Source: Hyphomicrobiales bacterium (lineage in GTDB: Bacteria > Pseudomonadota > Alphaproteobacteria > Rhizobiales > Rhizobiaceae). Taken from it: a stretch of 54,402 nucleotides of DNA. The notes beneath the pieces were generated by a model that saw nothing but the letters and a program-made list of their open reading frames with translations, ran no database searches and was not told where the DNA came from. Both the position numbers and the translations under genes were made by a program. Positions within the stretch are counted from its first letter, which is position 1; every line of letters begins with the position of its first letter. The stretch is from assembly GCA_900469445.1 (NCBI GenBank), contig UBXM01000005.1, positions 1 through 54,402 of the forward strand, given 5' to 3'. Shown in pieces: positions 34,244 through 42,640 of the stretch.

Positions 34244-35212
34244 CTAACCTTCCGCCTGAGCTTTCGAATAGCGCGGCGGTTGCTCTATCGGGATAGGCAG
34301 GTCGCGATCCCAACGGGGAGCGGGCGCGAATTTGCCAGCCAGGAAGTCGATAAACGCCCGGACTTTCGCCGGTGGCCTGCGGTTGCTTGCATAGATCGCA
34401 AAGACGCCAGGCAGTTCCATAAGCGGCTGATCGAGCGCCACCGAGACCAGCCGACCGGCGCGGATTTCGTCACCGACCAGAAATGTAGGCTGGTAGATGA
34501 TGCCCTGACCAGCCAATGCTGCCGCGACGAGGGCATCGCCATTGTTTGCATGAAGGTTTCCGGTAACGGGGATGATGATGGAGCCGTCGGGGCCGAAGCG
34601 CCACCGATCCGGGCCTACCGAACTGGCCAGGGTGTAGCCGAGACAATTGTGTGATCCCAGGTCGGAAAGAGATGCGGGGATCGACCTTTTTGCAAGATAG
34701 GAAGGCGAGGCGGCGACGAGCATGCGGCAGCGCGCTATTCTCCGCGCCATCAATGTCTGGTCTTCGATCTTGCCGATGCGGATGGCGACATCCCAGCCTT
34801 CGTCGACGAGATCGACGGCACGATCACTCAGGCCCAGATCGACGTTCAGCGCCGGATGCAGATCGGAGAGTTCGGCCAGCAGGGGCACGATTTCCCTGAC
34901 GCCAAAGGAAACGGGCGCATTGACGCGAAGTGTTCCACCAACCTCCATCCGTTCGGCAGCAGCCGTTGCGTCGGCCTCCGCGAGTTCGGACAGAATGCGC
35001 TCGACGCTTTCGAGATAACGCCGACCGGCTTCGTTCAACGTGATCTTGCGGGTGGTGCGATGCAGAAGTTTCACGCCAAGCCGGTCTTCCAGCGCGCCCA
35101 TATGCTTGGTCGCCATGGTCTGCGACATGCCGAGCGCGCGTGCGGCTCCCGACAGGCTGCCGATGGCGGCGACCTTGGCGAAAACTTCCATGCCGGCGAT
35201 ACGATCCAACAT
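34244..35212 (-). CDS. LysR-family transcriptional regulator
   Basis: A 322-residue LysR protein of the CrgA/DsdA-like subgroup. The HTH covers residues 8-66 (FAKVAAIGSLSGAARALG, LGVKLLHRTTRKITLNEAG), and the effector-binding domain starts near residue 92 (GTLRVNAPVSFG, LSDRAVDLVDEGWDVAIRI). It is divergent from the glutathionyl-hydroquinone reductase across 66 bp, so that gene is the likely target, with a quinone or aromatic compound as a likely signal. Confidence 0.9.
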   Translation of the reverse strand: MLDRIAGMEVFAKVAAIGSLSGAARALGMSQTMATKHMGALEDRLGVKLLHRTTRKITLNEAGRRYLESVERILSELAEADATAAAERMEVGGTLRVNAPVSFGVREIVPLLAELSDLHPALNVDLGLSDRAVDLVDEGWDVAIRIGKIEDQTLMARRIARCRMLVAASPSYLAKRSIPASLSDLGSHNCLGYTLASSVGPDRWRFGPDGSIIIPVTGNLHANNGDALVAAALAGQGIIYQPTFLVGDEIRAGRLVSVALDQPLMELPGVFAIYASNRRPPAKVRAFIDFLAGKFAPAPRWDRDLPIPIEQPPRYSKAQAEG

Positions 35213-35220
35213 GCCTATCT

Positions 35221-35233
35221 CACTCTATCAGTG
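35221..35233. promoter_or_regulatory. small dyad in the LysR/reductase intergenic region
   Basis: CACT-CTATC-AGTG sits 8 bp upstream of the LysR start in the 66-bp divergent region. Such a site between a LysR gene and its divergent target is the usual place for LysR binding. The match is short. Confidence 0.35.
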
Positions 35234-35278
35234 TGATCTGTAATGCTCGATGAATTGATTATCATGTTATCGGGGTGA

Positions 35279-36322
35279 ATGCATAGTGCCGTCAGTGATG
35301 GCGTTTCGCTGTCGATCAATGATGTTGGGAAGACGACCGTGCTCGTAGACGGCAAATGGACAGCTGACTGGCAACCGGTACAGGCAAAAGACGCCAAGGG
35401 TGGCTTCGTGCGCCAGACGTCGGGCTTTCGCAACTGGATCACGCCGGATGGATCTGCTGGCTCGACGGGCGTAGGTGGTTTTGCCGCGGAAGCCGGCCGC
35501 TATCATCTTTATGTGGCACTGATCTGCCCCTGGGCATCGCGCACGTTGATTGCCCGCAAGCTGAAAAAGCTCGATGACCTCATTTCCGTTTCGGTGGTGG
35601 AACCGGCGCTGACAAAGGAAGGCTGGCGGTTCGGCACCTATCCCGGCGCGAATGAGGATGCGGTCAACGGCGCCCGCTACATCCATGAACTCTACACCCG
35701 CGTCGATCCGCATATTACCGGGCGCGCCACCGTTCCCGTCCTGTGGGACAAGGAGACGGGCACGATCGTCAACAACGAATCGGCCGATATCCTGCGCATG
35801 TTCAACAGCGGCTTCGGCGCTCTGGCGGACGAGAGTGTCGATCTTTATCCCGAACGCCTCCGGGCAGAAATCGATGCGCTGAACGATCGTATCTATACCC
35901 GTCTCAATAATGGCGTCTATCGCGCGGGCTTTGCCACCACACAGGAAGCCTATGAAGAGGCTTTCCAGGATGTCTTCGGGATGCTCGATGAACTGGAAGG
36001 CTTGCTTGAGGGCAGGGCTTTTCTGGTCGGCGAGCGTCTGACGGAGGCCGACATTCGCCTCTTCGTCACGCTCGTGCGCTTCGATGCGGCCTATCACGGC
36101 CTCTTCAAGTGCAATCTGCGCCGGATTGCCGATTACGCCAATCTCAGCCTGTTTCTGCGTCGGATGCTGTCCACGCCTGGTATCGCGGAGACGGTCAGCA
36201 TCGACCACATCAAGCGTGGTTATTATTCGATCGAAAGCCTCAACCCCACGAAGATCGTCCCTGTTGGTCCGGCCCTGGAGTTCGCAGATTTGCTGGTGTC
36301 CACAGCACCGGCCGCGATCTAG
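35279..36322 (+). CDS. glutathionyl-hydroquinone reductase (Xi-class GST)
   Basis: Reduces glutathionyl-hydroquinones back to hydroquinones with glutathione, a clean-up step in quinone metabolism. The 347-residue protein has the diagnostic catalytic motif ICPWASR with Cys83, preceded by AAEAGRYHLYVALICPW. The thioredoxin-like half continues to VPVLWDKETGTIVNNESAD. The all-helical GST C-terminal half has LVGERLTEADIRLFVTLVRFD, typical of the YqjG/PcpF family. Its partner regulator is the divergent LysR gene. Confidence 0.92.
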   Translation: MHSAVSDGVSLSINDVGKTTVLVDGKWTADWQPVQAKDAKGGFVRQTSGFRNWITPDGSAGSTGVGGFAAEAGRYHLYVALICPWASRTLIARKLKKLDDLISVSVVEPALTKEGWRFGTYPGANEDAVNGARYIHELYTRVDPHITGRATVPVLWDKETGTIVNNESADILRMFNSGFGALADESVDLYPERLRAEIDALNDRIYTRLNNGVYRAGFATTQEAYEEAFQDVFGMLDELEGLLEGRAFLVGERLTEADIRLFVTLVRFDAAYHGLFKCNLRRIADYANLSLFLRRMLSTPGIAETVSIDHIKRGYYSIESLNPTKIVPVGPALEFADLLVSTAPAAI

Positions 36323-36388
36323 GCGCGCGCACTCACACCGAAAACGGCAACTTCCCCAACATCTGGCAAATATCCAGGATTGCTACGA

Positions 36389-37252
36389 ATGCTTACTCAA
36401 ATCCTTCTGACCACCGTTCTCTTGCCGCTGGTTCTCGGTGTGGTCATTGCGCTCGCCGGCAGAGGCGGGTACTCGCGAAGTGTGCTGCTGACGGCGCTCC
36501 TGATCCCGGTTGCAGGCGCCATCGCAAGCATCTCGATAGAAGGTCTGCCGCCGTTCCCGCCGATTGCCGCGAAACAGAAGCTGCCGGTGCTTCTCGTCAC
36601 TGGTGGTGTCATTTTCGCAATTCTTGCCGCGCTGTCGAGGCAGCATCTCAACCGTTGGGTCATCGCGCTTGTCGGCGTTGGTTCGCTTGCCGCACCCGCA
36701 TGGTGGCTGGGGCGCAATGTTCTTGCCGCCAACGCGACCAAGGCTGTGACGCTTGCCATCGTGCTCGTCATCGTCGCGATCGAACTGGTTGCCGTATCGG
36801 AAACCCGTGCCAGGAAAAGCTCGGGTGCGGCCTTGCCCGCAGCACTGCTTGCGACCGCCATCGCAACGGCTCTGACCGCGATCATGGGCGGTTATATCGG
36901 AATGGCGCAGATGAATGGCGCGCTCGCCGCATTGTTCGGTGGCTGGCTGCTGGTTCGCTACATCGCCTACATCCAGGGTGATGACAGCGTCTTCGACCTT
37001 CAGGGATTTGCGGCGCTTTCCTTCATCTGGACCGCTGCGATGGGCGTGACGATGACGGTGCTTCTTTCGCCGAGCGCAAGCCCTTCCGCCCTCGTTCTTT
37101 CGGTCCTGCCTGTCGCCGTCTTCGCCGCCCTCAATTGGCGCGGCGCGGGCTTTGTCGGCCAGCCGCGCGTCCTGCGGCCGCTGGTGATCGGAGCGCTGAC
37201 AGCCATTCCCGCTATCGCCGCCATCCTTATCGCCGTCCTTACAGGCGGCTGA
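36389..37252 (+). CDS. polytopic membrane protein of unknown function
   Basis: A 287-residue protein with about nine to ten hydrophobic segments and almost no soluble part. I recognise no family. A conserved-looking loop ISIEGLPPFPPIAAKQKLP follows the second segment and a polar loop RYIAYIQGDDSVFDLQG follows about the sixth. The ATG at 36389 has AGGA ten bases before it. It lies 60 bp before the yceI-like gene on the same strand, so the two may be co-transcribed. Confidence 0.65.
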   Translation: MLTQILLTTVLLPLVLGVVIALAGRGGYSRSVLLTALLIPVAGAIASISIEGLPPFPPIAAKQKLPVLLVTGGVIFAILAALSRQHLNRWVIALVGVGSLAAPAWWLGRNVLAANATKAVTLAIVLVIVAIELVAVSETRARKSSGAALPAALLATAIATALTAIMGGYIGMAQMNGALAALFGGWLLVRYIAYIQGDDSVFDLQGFAALSFIWTAAMGVTMTVLLSPSASPSALVLSVLPVAVFAALNWRGAGFVGQPRVLRPLVIGALTAIPAIAAILIAVLTGG

Positions 37253-37312
37253 GAACCTCCCAAAAATCCGGTCCGCCGGGCAATATCCCTGATCAACCTC
37301 AAAGGAGAAACC

Positions 37313-37891
37313 ATGAAACGTCTGATTTTCGCAACTGCCATTGCCGGCATGTTCATGACCGGTGCTGCATTCGCGGCTGACAGCTACGAAATCGATCCGA
37401 CCCATGCGTGGGTCGGCTTCAAGACCAGCCATGCCGGATGGGCCAAGGCCCATGGCGCGTTCAAGGCGGTGTCCGGCACCATCTCCTTCGACAAGGAAGA
37501 CGTCACCAAGAGCACGGTTGAGATCGCTCTCGAGGCGGCAAGCGTCGATACCAACGACGAGAAGCGCAACACCCACCTGAAAAGCCCGGATTTCCTCAAT
37601 GCCGAGGAATTCCCGCAGATCACCTTCAAGAGCACTTCGATCGAAAAGACCGGTGACAAGACCGCCAAGGTAACCGGTGATCTGACCCTGCTCGGCACTT
37701 CCAAGCCTGTCGTTCTCGATGTCACCTGGAACGCGGAATCCGCACTGCCCTGGGATGCGAACACGATCAAGACCGGCTTTTCCGCAACCGGTTCGTTCAA
37801 CGGCGTGGATTTCGGCATCGCCAAGATGGCCGACTTCGGCATTGGCCCGGAGATCGCGCTCGACATCGACGTCGAAGCAATCAAGAAGTAA
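37313..37891 (+). CDS. YceI-family periplasmic protein
   Basis: A 192-residue protein with a signal peptide (MKRLIFATAIAGMFMTGAA, cut after AFA). The YceI lipocalin-like barrel shows YEIDPTHAWVGFKTSHAG, HLKSPDFLNAEEFPQITF and VTGDLTLLGTSKPVVLDV. Family members bind polyisoprenoids such as ubiquinone-8 or related lipids in the periplasm. AAAGGAGAAACC precedes the ATG. A strong terminator follows. Confidence 0.93.
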   Translation: MKRLIFATAIAGMFMTGAAFAADSYEIDPTHAWVGFKTSHAGWAKAHGAFKAVSGTISFDKEDVTKSTVEIALEAASVDTNDEKRNTHLKSPDFLNAEEFPQITFKSTSIEKTGDKTAKVTGDLTLLGTSKPVVLDVTWNAESALPWDANTIKTGFSATGSFNGVDFGIAKMADFGIGPEIALDIDVEAIKK

Positions 37892-37923
37892 AAAAGGCTC
37901 ACTTCGGTGGGATGAGAATAGTG

Positions 37924-37946
37924 CGACCGGCCCAGTGGGCCGGTCG
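37924..37946 (+). terminator. rho-independent terminator after the yceI-like gene
   Basis: Perfect 10-bp stem CGACCGGCCC and GGGCCGGTCG with an AGT loop, followed by TTTCTGCTTG. It also separates the gene from the convergent histidine kinase. Confidence 0.85.
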
Positions 37947-37973
37947 TTTCTGCTTGTATGCAGGCACGTCGCG

Positions 37974-39350
37974 TCACGAAAGAAATATCCTTGCTTCGAA
38001 CCCGTCGTTTCTGCCGCTTGCCGGTGAGACAAGCACAAGCCGGCCGTTCATTTGTGCAAGAAGCCTTTCGACGATCGACAAGCCCAGTCCCGAGCCTGCT
38101 GCCTCGGTCTTTCCGCGGCTGAAACGCTTGCGGATGGCGGCAAGCTCCGCTTCCGTCATTGTCGGTGCATCATTGACGATGCGGACCGGTCCGCCGTTTT
38201 CGAGGAACACCTCCACAGGCTCTCCGGCCGTGCCGTGCACAAGCGCATTTTCGATCAGGTTCCGCAGCACGATGGCGAAGGCGTCTTCGCTGAACGGGCC
38301 TGTCAACTGGGCGTCGGCGGTGCGGTGAAATACAAGGCGCGTGGGGTCCGCCATGCTACGCCAGAAGTCCGTCAGCACCATGTCCAGCACCCGGCTAAGA
38401 TCGGCGGGCTTGTCGGTAATGCCGATCCCGGCTTCGGCGCGGGACAGCTGCAGAAGCTTTTCGGCAAGATGACTGAGACGTGTCAATGACGCTTCGATCT
38501 GGCCTGCACGATGGCGGCTGGAGCTTTCGGTCAGCTCTGTGATCAGCATCTGCGTCTGAGCCAGGGCACCTGCGATCGGTGTCCGTAATTCATGCGCGCT
38601 GTTGGAGGTGAATTCCCGCTCGGCATCGAGCGCGGTTCTAAGCCGCGTCATCAGCAGATTGACGGAGATTGCGATCGGCTGCAGTTCGTCCGGCAACATG
38701 GAGGCGTCGATCGGCTCCATATTGCCGCCGTCCTTGGTCTCGATTTCACGGCGCAGCTCGCCAACGGGGCGCACCGCACGGCGAACCACCAGCCAGATGA
38801 CCATGCCGCTGACGGGGATCAGAAAGACGAGCGGCAGAAACAGCGCGATTGCGCCTTCCCGCACGGCTTCCTCGCGGTTCTCGAAGGCATCCGCAACCTG
38901 GATGAAAACCTGGGCGTCATCACTGGTGGCGGTGTAGAACTGATAGGTTGCGTCTTTCCAGAAACCCGCCTTCAGTGGTGTGTCGAAGGCCTTTTCCGGT
39001 GCATCATGCGATCGGATCAGCACACGGCCGGAGGGATCGCGCACCTGGTAGATCAGATATTCTTGATCCCCGCTGGAATTGCCTGTCTGCAGCTGCTGTG
39101 GTGCGGCACTTGGCCTGTCGTCGGCAGGGCCGGCCAGCATGCAGCGATGTTCAAGATCGTCGACGACAAGCGGGACCAGCCGTTCCGCCGTATCCTGCAG
39201 CGTGCCGTCGAATATTTCGGCAAGCTCTTCCTCCATCACGACAAGGCCCAGCCCAACGGCCAGCAGCCAGAGGAAGGTCATGGCAAATGTCAGCGACAGG
39301 ATCAGCCGCCGCGTCATCGACGAGCCGGCCGAACGACGAAAGAGGCTCAT
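37974..39350 (-). CDS. PmrB/QseC-type sensor histidine kinase
   Basis: A 458-residue membrane kinase. The first transmembrane segment (LILSLTFAMTFLWLLAVGL) is followed by an acidic EEELAE stretch and a periplasmic sensor of about 120 residues of the 2CSK_N kind (YLIYQVRDPSGRVLIRS). A second segment (FLPLVFLIPVSGMVIWLVV) leads to HAMP and kinase domains. Phospho-His253 is in SNSAHELRTPIAGA, with N (LRNLIENALVHG) and G (GSGLGLSIVERLL) boxes. The start overlaps the regulator stop (ATGA). Position in an operon with eptA suggests it senses envelope conditions like PmrB, but the signal is not shown. Confidence 0.9.
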   Translation of the reverse strand: MSLFRRSAGSSMTRRLILSLTFAMTFLWLLAVGLGLVVMEEELAEIFDGTLQDTAERLVPLVVDDLEHRCMLAGPADDRPSAAPQQLQTGNSSGDQEYLIYQVRDPSGRVLIRSHDAPEKAFDTPLKAGFWKDATYQFYTATSDDAQVFIQVADAFENREEAVREGAIALFLPLVFLIPVSGMVIWLVVRRAVRPVGELRREIETKDGGNMEPIDASMLPDELQPIAISVNLLMTRLRTALDAEREFTSNSAHELRTPIAGALAQTQMLITELTESSSRHRAGQIEASLTRLSHLAEKLLQLSRAEAGIGITDKPADLSRVLDMVLTDFWRSMADPTRLVFHRTADAQLTGPFSEDAFAIVLRNLIENALVHGTAGEPVEVFLENGGPVRIVNDAPTMTEAELAAIRKRFSRGKTEAAGSGLGLSIVERLLAQMNGRLVLVSPASGRNDGFEARIFLS

Positions 39351-40009
39351 TGCTCGTGCCCCAGGCGGTAGCCGATACCGCGCAACGTGGCGATATGGTC
39401 GCGACCGAGCTTCTTGCGCAGCCGGCTGACATAGACCTCGACCGTATTGCTCTCGATTTCGGAGCCGAAGGCGTAGAGAGCCTCCTCGATCTGTGATTTG
39501 GAGACAACGGCTCCGACACGCGCCGACAATGCGTCGAGTACGGCCCATTCCCGGCTGGACAGGCTGATGATTTCGCCGCCCGCCGTCACTCTCCGGTCGG
39601 CGGCATCGATCTCTATGTCGCCCACGCGCAGGAGCGAGACCGGCCGACCGCTGTAACGGCGGCTCACCGCCAGCATCCGGGCCGTCAGTTCGCCAAGATT
39701 GAACGGTTTCACCAGATAGTCGTCGGCGCCGCTGTTCAGCCCTTCGATACGGTCCGATATCTGGTCATGGGCGGTGAGGATGATCACCGGTGTCGTGACG
39801 CCACGGGCGCGAAATTCTTTCAGAAGCGCGATGCCACTGCCATCAGGCAGGCGAAGGTCAAGCAGCACGAGGCCATAGCTGGTGGTGGAAAGCGCGCTTT
39901 TCGCCATGTCGATCGTCTTCATCCAATCGACGGCATGATCGCCACTTGCAACATGATCGCGCACCGCTTCACCAAGCGTTGCATCATCTTCGACCAGAAG
40001 AACCCTCAA
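39347..40009 (-). CDS. PmrA/OmpR-type response regulator
   Basis: A 220-residue regulator. The receiver starts LRVLLVEDDATLGEAV, with phosphoacceptor in VLLDLRLPDGSG and Lys in DDYLVKPFNL. The winged-helix output shows LSSREWAVLDALSARVGAVV and NTVEVYVSRLRKKLG. The start is set at a TTG (40009) because GGAG lies eight bases before it and the protein then has standard length. An upstream ATG at 40108 would add a 33-residue tail with no family match. Coupled to the kinase by ATGA. Confidence 0.9.
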   Translation of the reverse strand: MRVLLVEDDATLGEAVRDHVASGDHAVDWMKTIDMAKSALSTTSYGLVLLDLRLPDGSGIALLKEFRARGVTTPVIILTAHDQISDRIEGLNSGADDYLVKPFNLGELTARMLAVSRRYSGRPVSLLRVGDIEIDAADRRVTAGGEIISLSSREWAVLDALSARVGAVVSKSQIEEALYAFGSEIESNTVEVYVSRLRKKLGRDHIATLRGIGYRLGHEQ

Positions 40010-40104
40010 ACTGTCCGCTCCATCCCATCGCGATATTATCTTATACCCACCGTTTAGCAGAGAAGCGGGATGAAATTCGAGAGAGGAAGGAATTTCCGCA
40101 GGAT

Positions 40105-40572
40105 TCATGGCGACATGAGCTTTGGGATGATGACGAATGCGGCCATCAGTCCATTTGCCGCAAGCAGGCAGAATACGGCAAAAGAACCAAGATCCTTGGC
40201 ATTTTTGCCCGTCGCGGACCATTCCGGAGAGATACGGTCGATGATCTCTTCTATGGCGGTGTTGAGTGCTTCCGCCGCGGAAAGGCCAAGCATGACGATT
40301 GCCATCATCACATAGTCGGAGAGATCGGCGCCAACGGCCGCGAATGCTCCGAATATCAAGATAGCGGCGATGATTTCGTGGCGGAATGCAGTTTCGCGCA
40401 GCAACCTCAAGGCACCGTTCAGCGAATAGCCGAACGCCGCCTTGAGGTGCTGGCTGCCGGTCACTTTCTCGATGGGGGACGAGGGGCTGATGGAGACATG
40501 CGGCGCTTCATCAGCCTTGTCTGTGACCGGTCCTATGACCGGCCCGATTGCGGCATAATCGGGGACGGTCAT
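40105..40572 (-). CDS. dgkA: diacylglycerol kinase
   Basis: A 155-residue inner-membrane kinase that phosphorylates diacylglycerol to phosphatidate. The family core of about 115 residues has three hydrophobic segments and the signature GLSAAEALNTAIEEIIDRI with catalytic Glu, then GKNAKDLGSFAV. The about 40-residue N-terminal extension is cytoplasmic and unusual compared with E. coli DgkA. The ATG overlaps the eptA stop (ATGA). EptA action on phosphatidylethanolamine leaves diacylglycerol, so this gene would recycle that by-product. Confidence 0.92.
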   Translation of the reverse strand: MTVPDYAAIGPVIGPVTDKADEAPHVSISPSSPIEKVTGSQHLKAAFGYSLNGALRLLRETAFRHEIIAAILIFGAFAAVGADLSDYVMMAIVMLGLSAAEALNTAIEEIIDRISPEWSATGKNAKDLGSFAVFCLLAANGLMAAFVIIPKLMSP

Positions 40573-42203
40573 GAGTTTGCTCCGCCTGCTGCCTTCCGGC
40601 ATGCGCCAAGCACGTCGAGATCGGCTTTATAGGCGGATGTCTTCACCGCCATGATGCCGAGGGCGGTATGGAAAAGGTTGTCGTGCGAGGCGTCCTCACT
40701 GGCACGTTTCGAGAGGCAGGAAGCGTCGACCGAGGCCTGCATTTCGGCTCCCTGCCAGAGCACGAAGGGAACGTGGGTCTGCATTGACGGAGCGATGATG
40801 TAGGGAGCTCCGTGCAGATAGAGGCCGTTTTCGCCCAGGGATTCGCCGTGGTCGGACATGTAGACCATGGTCGGTGCGAGCTTGTCTTCGTGCGCCTTGA
40901 GGAGGTCGATCACCGAGGCGAGAATGTGGTCGGTGTAGAGAATGCTGTTGTCATAGGCATTGACGACGGCCTGACGATCACAGGTGCCGAGATCGGCGGT
41001 ACGGCATTCCTGCGTGAAGCGCGCGAATTGCGGGGTGTATCGCTGATAATAGGCAGGGCCGTGGCTGCCGAGCTGATGCAGAACGAGTACGCTGTCGCCT
41101 TTGACGCTGGCGAGCCACCCGCCCAGTTCGGCGACCATGCCGTCATCGAGGCATTCGTGATCCTTGCAATAACGCGGATCGTTGGCTTCGGAGAAGGAAC
41201 GGTAGACGGTGCGATCGGCAACACCCTTGCTGCCGGTATTGTCGTCCCACCATTCAGTCTTGATGCCGGCATGGCCGAGCACGTCCAACAGGTTTTCGTT
41301 GGCAAGCCCGGCGCGATGGGAATAACCACGCCGTGTCAGGTCGGAGAACATGCAGGGCACCGAGACAGCCGTCGCCGTACCGCAGCTCGATGTTTGCGGG
41401 AAGTAGGTTATGTCGCGCTTCTTGAGCTCCGGATTGGTCTCGCGGTTATAGCCGCCGAGCGAAAAGTTCTCCGCGCGAGCGGTTTCTCCGGTCACGATGA
41501 CCAGAACGCGCGGCTTGCCCGAAGCTGGGGCGGACGCCACCTTTGCGTCGGTCCCGAGCGGTTGCGCCACGATATTCTTGTCCGCTTCGCTGGCCAGAGT
41601 GAACGCCACGGCGCTGCCGACGGGCAGAAACGGGTTAAGCGTCAAGATCAGGTCCTTATGCAGCCGCGTCACGGAAGCGATGCTGCGTGCGCTGCTGACG
41701 CCGCAGGCAAGCGCAACGAGGATGAGCGGCACGATCGCTGCCAGGTTCCATTTGACCTTGGAGAAGAAGTTGCGGTGCTCGACGCGCACCCAGAAAACCA
41801 GAAGCGCCGGCACCAGGCCGAATATCGTCATATGCAGCAGATAGGCGGGAGTAATAAGGTGGCCGGCTTCGGAGGGCGTTGTCTGCGCTGCGTTGCGGAT
41901 CATGTCGACATCGACGATCGTTCCGAATCTGTCCATGAACCACGAAGCCGATGCGGCACTGAGGATCATCAGGATCAGGACCGGCTTGAAGAGATATTTG
42001 ACCGAGATGGAGATCGTGAAAGCGGCGAAGAGACAGGTCAGCCCCAACGCAAAGGCGGCAAGCGCCAGATGATTGTCGAAATAACTGTAGGCGCGGGTGA
42101 AGAAGGTGCGATTGGTAAAGGCGATCAAATAAATCGCCCCGATGACCGCGAGAGTGACGCTGCCGATCTGCGGCCGGACGAATGCCCTTGCGGGACGGGA
42201 CAT
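40569..42203 (-). CDS. eptA: lipid A phosphoethanolamine transferase (EptA/PmrC type)
   Basis: Transfers phosphoethanolamine from phosphatidylethanolamine to lipid A or a related envelope glycan. About 544 residues: five N-terminal membrane segments, then a periplasmic alkaline-phosphatase-like domain. The nucleophile is Thr241 in VTGETARAENFSLGGYN, the metal-binding region is YMSDHGESLGENGLYLHG, and paired Cys residues (SCGTATAVSVPC, RYCKDHEC, ECRTADLGTC) fit the family's disulfides. The ATG at 42203 is used; a TTG at 42218 with GGGAG upstream is possible. Lipid A specificity is by family; other acceptors are possible in rhizobia. Confidence 0.9.
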   Translation of the reverse strand: MSRPARAFVRPQIGSVTLAVIGAIYLIAFTNRTFFTRAYSYFDNHLALAAFALGLTCLFAAFTISISVKYLFKPVLILMILSAASASWFMDRFGTIVDVDMIRNAAQTTPSEAGHLITPAYLLHMTIFGLVPALLVFWVRVEHRNFFSKVKWNLAAIVPLILVALACGVSSARSIASVTRLHKDLILTLNPFLPVGSAVAFTLASEADKNIVAQPLGTDAKVASAPASGKPRVLVIVTGETARAENFSLGGYNRETNPELKKRDITYFPQTSSCGTATAVSVPCMFSDLTRRGYSHRAGLANENLLDVLGHAGIKTEWWDDNTGSKGVADRTVYRSFSEANDPRYCKDHECLDDGMVAELGGWLASVKGDSVLVLHQLGSHGPAYYQRYTPQFARFTQECRTADLGTCDRQAVVNAYDNSILYTDHILASVIDLLKAHEDKLAPTMVYMSDHGESLGENGLYLHGAPYIIAPSMQTHVPFVLWQGAEMQASVDASCLSKRASEDASHDNLFHTALGIMAVKTSAYKADLDVLGACRKAAGGANS

Positions 42204-42374
42204 GCTGGTAATGGACAAGGAGGAGGCTCCCGGCAGTTTCTGTTGCCGGCGAGATCGCATTCGATCCTGACAGTCACCTGAATGTCATAAATCTACTCCC
42301 TGGCGTGTCGCGTTCAGCCCGGTGTCAGCTTGAGGCTGCAATCTGCCCTTGGTTGCAGCAGGAGTTGGCGTTTC

Positions 42375-42527
42375 GTGAATGCGTTTAAAACCCGTCCCGG
42401 CATGGTCTATATTGCCGTTCTCGTCCTGGTGGTTTGCTCAATTCCCCTGATGCATGAGGCGAAGCGTATCCATACGCTTCAGAACTGGCCCACGGATGCG
42501 CAACCGCATCGTGGTTTCCTGGGGTAA
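42375..42527 (+). CDS. possible small membrane protein
   Basis: A 50-codon reading frame from a GTG with AGGAG ten bases before it. It encodes one hydrophobic segment (MVYIAVLVLVVCSIPLM) and a short polar tail. It lies between divergent eptA and the iron ABC ATPase gene. No family is known to me, and it could be chance coding in an A/T-poor region. Confidence 0.35.
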   Translation: MNAFKTRPGMVYIAVLVLVVCSIPLMHEAKRIHTLQNWPTDAQPHRGFLG

Positions 42528-42640
42528 GCTTGCTGCGGAAAAGGCAAGGCGAGTGTCGATTGGCCTGATCGTGATCGATGCACCCTTCACTCTGAGAGAG
42601 CGCTATGGCAGTTTCCCGCGCGACGGGGGACGGAAATGCC

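Noticed and set aside
36383..38038. A 551-codon minus-strand frame over the membrane protein and YceI genes
   Set aside because: Antisense to two well-supported genes, composition is low-complexity and no domain is visible.
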